Source of the DNA: Spirosoma fluviale
Lineage (GTDB): Bacteria > Bacteroidota > Bacteroidia > Cytophagales > Spirosomataceae
Direction of reading: 5' to 3'
DNA length: 64,000 nt
Assembly (NCBI GenBank): GCA_945883625.1
Contig: CAMCXW010000003.1
Span: forward strand, 27,028 to 91,027
A model generated the notes under the pieces. That model was not told the DNA's origin and did not search any database. It saw nothing but the letters and a program-made list of their open reading frames with translations. Of the stretch, positions 10,647 through 20,543 are shown piece after piece. The translations under genes and the position numbers were made by a program. Position 1 is the first letter of the stretch. Each line of letters starts with the position of its first letter.

Positions 10647-11426
10647 TTAGTTTGTTGGGACAATCTTGATCGTTTTAAACCCACTCGCACCACGTGAAAT
10701 ACCCTCACTACGTGGGTAAAAACGGGAATTCTTGATGAGTTTTTTATAGCGCTCTGCCAATGTAAGTTTTACATTGGTCCGATCAATACGAATTTCAGTT
10801 ACATTCCCTCGCTCATTAATCCGAATAAAAAAGGTGATTTCTCCGGTTTCAGATCCATTTTCGATTCCATTCAATGCTTTGGTATCAAATGTCCAATCTT
10901 GTGCAATTTTTCCTTCCCCTTGACCTGAACCATTTCCAGAACCACGTCCGCCACCACCAAGACCCGTCCCTAATCCTTTACCAGATCCTGCACCTGTGCC
11001 AGTTCCACCACCGGCTCCTGCGGCAGTTCCCTGTTTTTGACTGCGTTTTCCAAGTGTTAATGTTAAATCCACTGGCTCTTCCACCTCTTTCGGTTCTACA
11101 GGTACAGGCGGCTGTGTTTTTATAGTAACAGGACTTGATACCGTACTAGTTAGCGGTGGTGTAGGTGTCGTTTGCACCGCATCCGCAGTTGATTGTGTTA
11201 ATTCTTCTTTCTTAGGGGCTGGTGCTGGCGCCGGAGCTTCTTGCTCAAAACTAATTTCACCAATTCCTGCGTCTTGCACAGGAATAGCAGGTGGATTAGG
11301 TGAATCATTCCATATTTTCACTTGCCAAATCAGCAAAAACAATAGCGAATTGATTACTAATGTTATGACCAACGCTTTACGCTGATTGCTTTTTTCGAAT
11401 TTTTTATCTGAATATGCTAAACTCAT
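10647..11426 (-). CDS. TonB-like energy transducer protein (Gly-rich linker)
   Basis: N-terminal TM, Pro-rich and Gly-rich regions, TonB-type C-terminal domain. Confidence 0.75.
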   Translation of the reverse strand: MSLAYSDKKFEKSNQRKALVITLVINSLLFLLIWQVKIWNDSPNPPAIPVQDAGIGEISFEQEAPAPAPAPKKEELTQSTADAVQTTPTPPLTSTVSSPVTIKTQPPVPVEPKEVEEPVDLTLTLGKRSQKQGTAAGAGGGTGTGAGSGKGLGTGLGGGGRGSGNGSGQGEGKIAQDWTFDTKALNGIENGSETGEITFFIRINERGNVTEIRIDRTNVKLTLAERYKKLIKNSRFYPRSEGISRGASGFKTIKIVPTN

Positions 11427-11431
11427 CAGTA

Positions 11432-12403
11432 CTATTGTTTTTTAAACACCCAAATATCTAATTTCTTATCTTTCTTTAATTCAGCGGCCTTTTGGTAACC
11501 CAAATCAAAATTGGCCACACGTCCTATGCTCACCCGAAAATGCTTTTCTCCTGCTTCTTTTTTTATGATTTCAACTTCAGAAAAGCCTTTGCTGACTAAT
11601 TCAGACTGACAGATCGCTGCTTTTTTCTCCGTTAAAAAACTTGCAGCTACTAAATAAATATTCTCCTCTATCACTGGGTCAACTTTTTCTCTAACTTCCA
11701 CCGAAGCGGGCGTAGCTACAGTGACTGATTTTATTGGCGTAATTGGTGTAGCCACCTTCTCCTTTTTCTTGATTTTTATGGTTAAAGGGCTCAATGAACT
11801 ATTAACATAACGCGAATTTGGTTCTGTTAAAAAGTAAGCTGCCGTGCCACCTACTAAAAATGCTAAGATGACATAGGTGTAAAATTTGACAGATAAACGC
11901 TTTTCTTTAACCTCGGGAATTATAGGTTCCGCATCTACCATGGAAATGGCTACCGGACTTGGAATTAATGTAGGCTTTACTTTCTTCGTTTTAATCTGCA
12001 CCGGCAAAAGCCCAAATTGAGTTAAATCAAAATTTGTTTCCGGATTAGGCTCAAAACTGATTTTTGATTCATTACGCAATGTGAATGTTCCTACTTTTCC
12101 TAGAACAACCTTTTCACCTGCTTGTATTCGCTGATTTAAAGAAAGAGCAAATGCATGAATCTCCTTAAATGCATCTTTCTGTTTCATTCCATATTTTTGA
12201 GCCAAAGCCATCGCTAAGATTCCATCATCAGCACGTAAACGCTCGTTAAATGCAACCCACTTGCGCTTCGGATAAATGGTTGATGTTGATTGATCAAACA
12301 TGAAATCTTTTGTATTCAATACAAAACCCCCAAATTGTGGAATAATCACACAATCGTAGCTTAATAATGATTCTTCAATAAGGGATATAATCGTTTCTTG
12401 CAT
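11432..12403 (-). CDS. HU-like (CCDC81-type) N-terminus plus SPOR-domain protein
   Basis: LLSYDCVIIPQFGGFVLN...GKVGTFTLR; C-terminal IYLVAASFLTEKKAAICQSELVSKGFSEVEII. Confidence 0.8.
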   Translation of the reverse strand: MQETIISLIEESLLSYDCVIIPQFGGFVLNTKDFMFDQSTSTIYPKRKWVAFNERLRADDGILAMALAQKYGMKQKDAFKEIHAFALSLNQRIQAGEKVVLGKVGTFTLRNESKISFEPNPETNFDLTQFGLLPVQIKTKKVKPTLIPSPVAISMVDAEPIIPEVKEKRLSVKFYTYVILAFLVGGTAAYFLTEPNSRYVNSSLSPLTIKIKKKEKVATPITPIKSVTVATPASVEVREKVDPVIEENIYLVAASFLTEKKAAICQSELVSKGFSEVEIIKKEAGEKHFRVSIGRVANFDLGYQKAAELKKDKKLDIWVFKKQ

Positions 12404-12408
12404 GTGAA

Positions 12409-14112
12409 CTAAAATGAATAAGCTACTCCTACTGTATAATTAAGACCCTGCGTAGCGTAATTCAAATATCGTTGATATTCTTTACCCAACAAATTATTTG
12501 CGCTAACCGAGGCATTGAATTTTTTTGTAATCAGATAATTTACTTTCAAATTCAAATCAATTATGTCATCCATTTTAATGGATTTCCCTGTTTTTGCTTG
12601 CATGCCATAAAGCCCACCTACGTAAAATAAATCTGGAGATACGATAATACGATCCTTAAAAGTTATCGAATTAGTAAATGATAAACTCAGCATCGGCTTA
12701 GAAACCGCATTTCCTTCCGCGAAATCTATATTCGTATATTGATTATAGTCATACTTTAAAATCGATAATACTTTGTCAAAGGTCTGATAATTAATTTGCC
12801 CCGATAAATTCAAAACTTGTACTTTTTTGTCTCCCCCTGCATACTTAATGTCAAAGCGCGTTGAATCACTCGCCGGAATATAAAAGGCTAAATCACTAAA
12901 TTCAGAGTAAGATACCTTCATCTCAAAGTCTAAGTTCCGCTCATTGGATCCTTTAATCCCACCGTAAATATTAGATGTTTGAACGGTGTTTCGCAAATTT
13001 ACTTGCTGCGCCATCCAATTGTTTTCTGCAGCAAATTGGTTCAATGAATTGAAATAGGTTTCACCGCCTAGGCCAACAAACACATGTATGAAATCCGTAG
13101 GTTTGACGTCTAATTTCACGATTGGAAATAAACGCGTTTTATTTAAACCCAATAATTTATCTTTCTCATTGGCCAAATTAATACCTGCCGTCACTGATAT
13201 TCGGTTGTTTTTATACAAGAAACTCGGCTTAATGCGGTATAACTCCCGGCGATTTGTTTGTCCAAAGGTGTTCTCTGACATGTTCATTTCACCCACTAAG
13301 TAGGCAGACAAATTATCATTTACATGTAAGATTGATTGAATTTTGCTATCCCAAATCCATTCGCGAGTATTGTAATTTGTACTTAAATATGTTAATCCTG
13401 AAGATGCGATGTAATCAAATTTGGCATCTTTTTTAGCATTTGAAATACTCCCTGAATAGTTGAACTTATTGTACTTAATATCAAAATCACTAATAGTTCC
13501 TCCTCCATCAAAAATACGCTCATCGCGGCCATAGTAGTGATTACCTATACGCCTAAAACTAATTTGACCATCTAATAAATAGTTTCCCGTGAACGTTTTT
13601 GAATAGGCTTTTGCTTCATTTTCATTCCGTCCGGAATTCCCACCCCCAATGGGGCCGCGGCGATTTGCATCATGATTTATGTACAATCCATGAAACTGAG
13701 TTTCCTTTGGATTAAATCCAAAATGACCATTTAGTGTCGTATGGCCATAATTACCTGCTCCAACTTTCACTAAATTCATAAACTTAGGACCAAAGGAAGA
13801 AACCAACTCATCCCCTGTTCGAGGTCCGATTACCGATGTAGTCAAAATCGTTTTGTTGGCAGTTTCCCACCGACGATCAAAGAACTCATATTTCATTTTA
13901 CGCCCTTTTTGCGTATTCTCAATTTCTGATAAAGGTTCAAAATTGCGCGATATTTGTGGCTGAAGTACAATTTTACGCTCCTTCTCTAAAATGATATCAT
14001 CATTCTGAATATTACCTTCTTTTTTATCTTGAGCCCCAACTTGCGTCTGTACCCCAAAGATTCCAAATAAGCTGCAAAGGATTATTGATTTTGCGTTCAT
14101 TTCAATTTTCAT
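12409..14112 (-). CDS. Outer membrane beta-barrel / TonB-dependent receptor-like protein
   Basis: Signal peptide, alternating aromatic beta-strands, C-terminal ...NYTVGVAYSF. Confidence 0.7.
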   Translation of the reverse strand: MKIEMNAKSIILCSLFGIFGVQTQVGAQDKKEGNIQNDDIILEKERKIVLQPQISRNFEPLSEIENTQKGRKMKYEFFDRRWETANKTILTTSVIGPRTGDELVSSFGPKFMNLVKVGAGNYGHTTLNGHFGFNPKETQFHGLYINHDANRRGPIGGGNSGRNENEAKAYSKTFTGNYLLDGQISFRRIGNHYYGRDERIFDGGGTISDFDIKYNKFNYSGSISNAKKDAKFDYIASSGLTYLSTNYNTREWIWDSKIQSILHVNDNLSAYLVGEMNMSENTFGQTNRRELYRIKPSFLYKNNRISVTAGINLANEKDKLLGLNKTRLFPIVKLDVKPTDFIHVFVGLGGETYFNSLNQFAAENNWMAQQVNLRNTVQTSNIYGGIKGSNERNLDFEMKVSYSEFSDLAFYIPASDSTRFDIKYAGGDKKVQVLNLSGQINYQTFDKVLSILKYDYNQYTNIDFAEGNAVSKPMLSLSFTNSITFKDRIIVSPDLFYVGGLYGMQAKTGKSIKMDDIIDLNLKVNYLITKKFNASVSANNLLGKEYQRYLNYATQGLNYTVGVAYSF

Positions 14113-14118
14113 GTTCTC

Positions 14119-17100
14119 TTATTTAAGGGGTAAGCTTTTTAACTTTAATTTGGCAACTTCAACGATAGCATTGTCCGTTGAATTATCAATGATAGATTTC
14201 AAGATTGCACGTGCCTGTGCAAGATTTTTTAGCAATACAAAGTTCTCGGCCAACAAGACATAAGCTTTTCCAATTACCCCATCAGATACATCTGCGAACT
14301 CATTTTTGAATTTGGTTGTAATCATCTCATTGGATTCTTTGTATTTACCTCCTTGACTTAATTGCATGGCTAATTCAATCTGTGCCTCACCACCTATATC
14401 ATTTTTGTCTAATGCGATTGTTTTTGCTAGCCATTCGTTACGTTGGCCTATTTGCGTACTATCCGAATATGCATCGGCTAATTTCCGACTCATCGTTGCT
14501 AATTCTGTTGTTGAATACAAGTCTAAGGGTTCAACTTCTAAAATAACTTTTCCCACAGAATCTAAATTCTTTGCTGCATAAAAGGCATTAAAGATCTGCG
14601 TATATCCCATCAGCACATTTTCCGGTTCTTTAATTTTCGCTTGATGCATGCGGTAATAATTCACAGACGACTGATAATTTCCAAGGGTATATTCCAATTC
14701 AGCCGTACGTAAAATAGCTTTAATTACCTGTGGGTGTGCATTTTGCTCAATAACCTTCTTGTAGGCTGCAACTGCTTCCGTAGAATCCTTAATTTGATCA
14801 GCCGCATCAGCAATTAAATAATAGGCTTCCACGACATTCTCATCAGTTGGATACTTAGTAACAAAATCTTTTAATGCAGGAATCGCTTTATCAAATTTCT
14901 TTCCATCATAAATCCCCTTTGCTGCACTATATTTTAAATCCATTGCCTCTGCATCATTGGATTCTGCTGCATGACTCGCTTGGTAATTTTCTAATACTTG
15001 ACCAAACTCCTCTGGACGGCCTACTTTGATCAAGTTCTCTTGTAAGCCGATCAAGGCATCTTTTGCAATTTTATCTCCAGAGAATTCATTGATTATGCGC
15101 TTGTAATCGCTAAGTGCTAACTCAAATTGCTCATTGTTCGTATACGCTTGAGCACGCTTTAAAATTGATTGAGCTAGGTACTCACTCTTCGTTTTGGCAT
15201 CAATTATTTCAGTAAATCCAATAATGGCCTCTTTATATTTAAGGCCATTAAATAATACTATATTCTCCTGAAAAATCGCATCTTCTGCAAATTTTGAATC
15301 AGGGAAATTCATGCGAACTTGCTTAAATGTTTGTCTTGCCTCAGCATCACGATTCAAATAAGTTAAGGTCATCCCTTTTTGATACAAAGCGTAGTCTTTT
15401 TCATTTTTAGCTATTTCCGCAGCTTGCGAATAATACATTAAGGCATCTTGATATTTACGTGAAATCAAATACGTATCAGCCAAACGAATTAAAATTGCTG
15501 GATTATTTTTTGAGTTTGGCGTTGCTTTTAATCGATCTACATACGCCTTAAATAGGTTGTTGGCCTTTGTGAAATCTTTCGTATTAAAATACGCAAACGC
15601 AAGACCCATGCGAACTTGTTGGATGAAATCTTCTGTTTGGCCTTTACCACTCAACAACGGGTTATATAATTCAATAGCTTCTTCAAATTGCTTTAATTGA
15701 GACAAGCTCTCTGCTTTTCCAAGTAACGCTAATTGGGTGTATTGTGCTTTTTGAGGCGTATTAATTGAAATATCAAATAACTTAATAGCCTCATCGAAAT
15801 GCTCTTCGTTATAGGCGCGAACTCCTAAATTATAACTTAAGGTTTGATAAGCTTCATTCAGTTTAGGTGATCGGTTTGTTAAGCCTTGCAAATATTCCAA
15901 AGCAACTTTGAGGTTATCTGCATGTAAAAATGCATCCGCAACTAGTTCGACAGCTTCTTCAGCAAATTTGCTTTTAGGAAATTTTGCCGTGAATAATTGA
16001 ATTTCTTGGATTGTTTCTGATGCCCGACCTAAGTCTAATTGTACCTTGGCGTGGTTATAAAATGCTTCCTCCTGAATCAGCGTATTAAAATTCAAGTTTT
16101 TCGCTAAATCAAATGCGTCTAACGTCGCTGCCAAATTTCCTGCATTTAACTGAGAAAGAGCAAGTGTAAATGCAGCATATTGGCCTAATGAGTCTTTTTG
16201 ACTAGCTAATCCTTTCAATTGTATGGCCGCATCATTAAACTTTTTGATCCGGTAAAGGGAATAGCCTAACCGATATTGAGAAACAGGATTGATTTTATTA
16301 CCTGTTGCTTTAATGAGTACCTCATAGCTTTTCGCTGCTTTATCGAAACGCTCTAATTTGAATTGGACGTCGGCCACCAACCGTGATAATTCATCTAAGC
16401 GGTACCCAGAGTTCTTTTTGACTAAAATAGGTTCAGCGTAATTCAATAATTCATTGAATTTGGATTGGTTAAAATAACAAAGGGCAATCCAATTTGGAAT
16501 TTCCCTACGATATTTGCTACTCGCCTCTGCTTTTTGAAAATCTGGCGCCGCATCAGCATAACGTTTATCATTGAATTGGATGACAGCTGCATAATATGCT
16601 GCAGAAAGTGCATATTCTTCTTCTTGTTCCACCTTAATTTCATTGAAATAAGGTAATGCTTCCACAAAGTTTTTTAGTTCGTAGTATGAAACAGCTAATT
16701 TGTATTTGGCCTCTAAATTTGTTTCGGATGATTTACTCAGGTATTTTACTGCTTTAGCATAGTCGCCATTGTCATAGAAAAACGTACCTATTCCACGAAG
16801 TAATTTGATGGCTTGTGGATGTTCCGGGTTATTGGCTACAAAACGCTCGGCTAATATTTCCGCTTCAGGCTGGCTCATATACAACGAGCACATCGTCATG
16901 TAATATTCAGCTAATACCTTTTGGCCTGCTTGCTCATTACTTAATGGCTCAATACTTTCGAGATATGCATTAAACTCTTCCCGTGCAGCTACATAATTCT
17001 TCGCATCAAAGTATTCTTTGGCCTGGCGGAAATGTAACGTATGATCTTTGAAACTAAGTGTTTGTTGGCCAAAAGCCCCCAAACTCATGCAGAAAAAAAG

Positions 17101-17142
17101 TATTGCTGTGATCCAGCTAGTCGATCTTGAATGGTTATTCAT
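14119..17142 (-). CDS. Large TPR-repeat protein
   Basis: Repeated TPR motifs through ~1000 aa; signal peptide from internal Met at 17142. Confidence 0.88.
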   Translation of the reverse strand: MNNHSRSTSWITAILFFCMSLGAFGQQTLSFKDHTLHFRQAKEYFDAKNYVAAREEFNAYLESIEPLSNEQAGQKVLAEYYMTMCSLYMSQPEAEILAERFVANNPEHPQAIKLLRGIGTFFYDNGDYAKAVKYLSKSSETNLEAKYKLAVSYYELKNFVEALPYFNEIKVEQEEEYALSAAYYAAVIQFNDKRYADAAPDFQKAEASSKYRREIPNWIALCYFNQSKFNELLNYAEPILVKKNSGYRLDELSRLVADVQFKLERFDKAAKSYEVLIKATGNKINPVSQYRLGYSLYRIKKFNDAAIQLKGLASQKDSLGQYAAFTLALSQLNAGNLAATLDAFDLAKNLNFNTLIQEEAFYNHAKVQLDLGRASETIQEIQLFTAKFPKSKFAEEAVELVADAFLHADNLKVALEYLQGLTNRSPKLNEAYQTLSYNLGVRAYNEEHFDEAIKLFDISINTPQKAQYTQLALLGKAESLSQLKQFEEAIELYNPLLSGKGQTEDFIQQVRMGLAFAYFNTKDFTKANNLFKAYVDRLKATPNSKNNPAILIRLADTYLISRKYQDALMYYSQAAEIAKNEKDYALYQKGMTLTYLNRDAEARQTFKQVRMNFPDSKFAEDAIFQENIVLFNGLKYKEAIIGFTEIIDAKTKSEYLAQSILKRAQAYTNNEQFELALSDYKRIINEFSGDKIAKDALIGLQENLIKVGRPEEFGQVLENYQASHAAESNDAEAMDLKYSAAKGIYDGKKFDKAIPALKDFVTKYPTDENVVEAYYLIADAADQIKDSTEAVAAYKKVIEQNAHPQVIKAILRTAELEYTLGNYQSSVNYYRMHQAKIKEPENVLMGYTQIFNAFYAAKNLDSVGKVILEVEPLDLYSTTELATMSRKLADAYSDSTQIGQRNEWLAKTIALDKNDIGGEAQIELAMQLSQGGKYKESNEMITTKFKNEFADVSDGVIGKAYVLLAENFVLLKNLAQARAILKSIIDNSTDNAIVEVAKLKLKSLPLK

Positions 17143-17319
17143 TTGAATATGGTTACAACATGCACATTGCATCAAAAATACGATTTTTCTTTCAAATTAT
17201 TGTTTGAGGTAATTGATTTATTTTAGGTGCTTCCGACCAATTAATAGCTATTTCATAGGAGATACGGCCTATTTTATTAATTTTAGGTTTTCTATTTCAT
17301 CCTTATAAACTATAAATCA

Positions 17320-19089
17320 ATGTTACTGAAGAAATTAGCAATTCTAAGCCTATTTATTCTGGGGTTTGAATTGAGCGCTGCTCCCATCAAGCACTTGATT
17401 CAAATGTCTAATCCACAATCTCATTATTTTGAAGTCACAACTACTTTAGATGTGAGTAAAGAAAACGCCAAGTATATTGACCTTAAGATGGCAGCTTGGA
17501 CGCCAGGGTCCTATTTGATTCGTGAATTCGCCCGGAATGTGGAGCAGGTTAGTGCTACTGCAAGTGGGAATTCCTTACCTATCAACAAAATTTCTAAAAA
17601 TACGTGGCGGATTTCTATTGTTCCTGGCATGAAAAAAGTGCAAGTAAATTATTTGGTATATGCTTTTGAATTGTCGGTACGTACCTCATTTTTAGATGAC
17701 GTACATGGCTATATTAACCCTGCCAATATGCTAATGTATGTCGCGAAATGGGCAAAAGGTCCACAGGAACTTGAAATTATTCCGCATAAGGACTTTAAAA
17801 AAGTGTCAACCGCCCTGAAAAATGTGAGTGGCTTCAAGTATATCGCCAAAGATTTGGATGAATTATTTGATTCACCTATTGAAATAGGCAATCATAAGGT
17901 TTGGGATTTTAAAGTCAATAACATTCCACACCAAATTGCATTCTTTGGCCAAACTAAAGTAGATTCTGTCAAATTTATCGCCGATGTAACTAAGATGGCG
18001 CAAGAAGCCCAAAATGTGGTTGGCACGCATCCTTGTGACCATTATTTATTTATTATTCATAACATTCAACGTGGTACAGGTGGATTGGAGCATTTGTATT
18101 CGACTACGTGTTCCGTTTCTCGAACAGCCTATGAAACACCTGGCGGCTACCAAGGTGTCATAAATTTATTAGCGCACGAGTATTTTCACTTATGGAATGT
18201 GAAGCGTATTCGTCCAATTGCCTTGGGGCCATTCGATTATGAACAAGAAAATTACACGCACAATCTTTGGTTTTCTGAGGGTATAACTAGTTATTATGCT
18301 GAAGTGATCAATCTTCGGACAAAAATGGTTTCATCGGAAGCATATTTAATTGATCTGGGTAAAGACATTTCTTCCGTTGAAAACACACCTGGTGCATCTG
18401 TTGAATCTGCCGCTTCCGCTAGTTGGGACGCGTGGATTAAATACTACCGTCCAAACGAAAATTCGCGCAACTCCTCTGTTTCATATTATGACAAGGGATC
18501 CTTGCTTGGGGGTATTTTAAACATGTGGATTATTCAAAAAACAGCTGGTGCCAAGTGTTTAGACGATGTATTTAAATTGCTTTATACGAACTATTATTTG
18601 AAGCAAGGGCGTGGTTTTACCGACTCAGAATTAGAGAATGCATTCAGTACAGTGGCCGGTACATCTGCTGCTGGATTCTTCAAGGACCATATTTATGGTA
18701 TTAAAACACCGGATTATGCGAGTATTTTTGCCAAATTTGGTTATTCATGGACTGATACAAATCTAAGCAAATCAATACCTTATGTGGGTTTATCGGTTTT
18801 AAACAATCGCATTACATCGATTTTAAAAGCCGGTCCAGCATTTATAGCAGGATTGAATGTAGGTGATGAAATTGTACAGGTAAACCAAACAGATTTTGTT
18901 GGATTAGATAAGCTAATGGCCGACAAGAAAGTGGGTGATTTACTAACTTTTAAAGTTAAGCGTGACGGTTTAGAGCGTTCTTTTGAACTGAAAGTGACGC
19001 AAACTCCTTTGAAAGCTTTCGAGGTTAAATCAGTTGACAATCCAACTGATTCTCAATTGATGTTACGCAAAAAGTGGTTGAGTCTTTAA
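17320..19089 (+). CDS. M61-family (glycyl aminopeptidase-like) metallopeptidase with PDZ domain
   Basis: HEYFHLWNVKRIRP zinc motif, GGLEHLYSTTCSVS, C-terminal PDZ. Confidence 0.93.
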   Translation: MLLKKLAILSLFILGFELSAAPIKHLIQMSNPQSHYFEVTTTLDVSKENAKYIDLKMAAWTPGSYLIREFARNVEQVSATASGNSLPINKISKNTWRISIVPGMKKVQVNYLVYAFELSVRTSFLDDVHGYINPANMLMYVAKWAKGPQELEIIPHKDFKKVSTALKNVSGFKYIAKDLDELFDSPIEIGNHKVWDFKVNNIPHQIAFFGQTKVDSVKFIADVTKMAQEAQNVVGTHPCDHYLFIIHNIQRGTGGLEHLYSTTCSVSRTAYETPGGYQGVINLLAHEYFHLWNVKRIRPIALGPFDYEQENYTHNLWFSEGITSYYAEVINLRTKMVSSEAYLIDLGKDISSVENTPGASVESAASASWDAWIKYYRPNENSRNSSVSYYDKGSLLGGILNMWIIQKTAGAKCLDDVFKLLYTNYYLKQGRGFTDSELENAFSTVAGTSAAGFFKDHIYGIKTPDYASIFAKFGYSWTDTNLSKSIPYVGLSVLNNRITSILKAGPAFIAGLNVGDEIVQVNQTDFVGLDKLMADKKVGDLLTFKVKRDGLERSFELKVTQTPLKAFEVKSVDNPTDSQLMLRKKWLSL

Positions 19090-19322
19090 TTGATTTGTTT
19101 CCCCATTTCAGCATACATCTGCTGAAAGGTGGTTATGACAAAATTTTGAAAGGAGGAGCTGGATGCCAGCTCCTCTATTTCTTTTTGGCCTGAAAAGTCT
19201 AGAACCGAGAATTTATAACTTTGCTCGAGTTGAGGCGTCTCAAATTTCAAAATATATTTTGAGTTCCATTCAAAAAGTGAGATTCGCATATTTTCATGCG
19301 GTATTTCTTTAATAAAATGCAC
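19086..19322 (-). CDS. Conserved-type small hypothetical protein
   Basis: 78 aa ORF abutting the downstream end of the PPIase gene; shares stop palindrome with M61 gene. Confidence 0.6.
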   Translation of the reverse strand: MHFIKEIPHENMRISLFEWNSKYILKFETPQLEQSYKFSVLDFSGQKEIEELASSSSFQNFVITTFQQMYAEMGKQIN

Positions 19323-19759
19323 TAGTCGTGAATGATTTTAACGCTTTGAATCACATCCCCTTCGCGAATTTGATCGATTATGTCTAAGCCTTCAACAACT
19401 TTACCAAAGCATGTATGCTTACGGTCTAAGTGCGCTGTGTTGTTACGAGAGTGACAAATGAAAAATTGGGATCCTCCCGTATTTAATCCACGATGCGCCA
19501 TAGAAAGTACTCCACGATCATGAAACTGATTATTTCCAGTTAATTCACATGGGATTGAGTAACCAGGGCCACCTGCTCCAGTGCCATCTGGGCAGCCTCC
19601 TTGAATGACAAAATCTGCAATTACTCGGTGAAAAGTCAGTCCATCATAAAACCCTTTTTCAGCTAAATCCATAAAGTTTTTTGCGTGAAGTGGAGCATCC
19701 TCTGTATAAAATTCGATTTTCATTAACCCTTTATCGGTTAACATTTCTGCGTATGCCAT
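19322..19759 (-). CDS. Cyclophilin-type peptidylprolyl isomerase
   Basis: FHRVIADFVIQGGCPDGTGAGGPGYSIPCE; GVLSMAHRGLNTGGSQFFI. Confidence 0.96.
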   Translation of the reverse strand: MAYAEMLTDKGLMKIEFYTEDAPLHAKNFMDLAEKGFYDGLTFHRVIADFVIQGGCPDGTGAGGPGYSIPCELTGNNQFHDRGVLSMAHRGLNTGGSQFFICHSRNNTAHLDRKHTCFGKVVEGLDIIDQIREGDVIQSVKIIHD

Positions 19760-19805
19760 CTTAATTAATTAAATTTGAGGCACAAAGATAAAAATTATAT
19801 CCATT

Positions 19806-20543
19806 ATGAGGTACCTCTTTCTATGCATGTTTGCGATTTTAGTAGTCTCTTGTCAATCAGACACCTCAAAAAAAGAAGCATCTGATTTTTTTCTGCGGGG
19901 TAACGCCAAATTTAAAGAAAAGGAATATTTTGAATCTATTAAGTGGTATACAGAATCAATTAAGAAGCAAAAGGAATTTCCAGATGCGTATTATAATCGG
20001 GGTTTAGTATACCAACAGCTCGAGAAAAATGATGAGGCCTTAGCTGATTTTACAATTGCTTACACGCAAGATCCCAAATTTGCCCCTGCCCTGTTTAAAT
20101 TGGCTGAAACTCTTCAAAATTTGGAAAAATATGATTTGGCCATTACTGAATCCGCTAAACTAATCAAGAATTTTCCTGATTCTGCGGCTAATTGGACACT
20201 TCACGGCAATATTCAGATGCATAAGGAAATGTGGAATGAGTCGATGGTTTCGTATGATCGAGCACTAGCTATTGATTCCCTTTCGGTAGAAACGATGATC
20301 AATCAAGGTGTGGTTTTTCAAGAATTAAATCAATTGGATTTAGCGGAAAAGATGTTCAAACTCGCGTTGCGGCAAGGAAAATATCAAGACTTAATTTATA
20401 ATAATTTGGGATATGTGGAGATTCAGCGGATGCATTGGGAACTGGCGAAGCAATATGTTCAAAAAGCATTAGCTGTTGATCCTAAAAACCCATTATATGT
20501 GAAAAATTGGGAGCGAATTCAAAAAAAATCAATGCTTGAATAA
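19806..20543 (+). CDS. TPR lipoprotein
   Basis: Lipobox LVVSC and TPR motifs. Confidence 0.85.
   Translation: MRYLFLCMFAILVVSCQSDTSKKEASDFFLRGNAKFKEKEYFESIKWYTESIKKQKEFPDAYYNRGLVYQQLEKNDEALADFTIAYTQDPKFAPALFKLAETLQNLEKYDLAITESAKLIKNFPDSAANWTLHGNIQMHKEMWNESMVSYDRALAIDSLSVETMINQGVVFQELNQLDLAEKMFKLALRQGKYQDLIYNNLGYVEIQRMHWELAKQYVQKALAVDPKNPLYVKNWERIQKKSMLE

Noticed and set aside
16443-16667. 74-aa minus ORF inside the large TPR gene and similar internal frames
   Set aside because: Out-of-frame overlaps of well supported genes with no ribosome-binding or domain evidence
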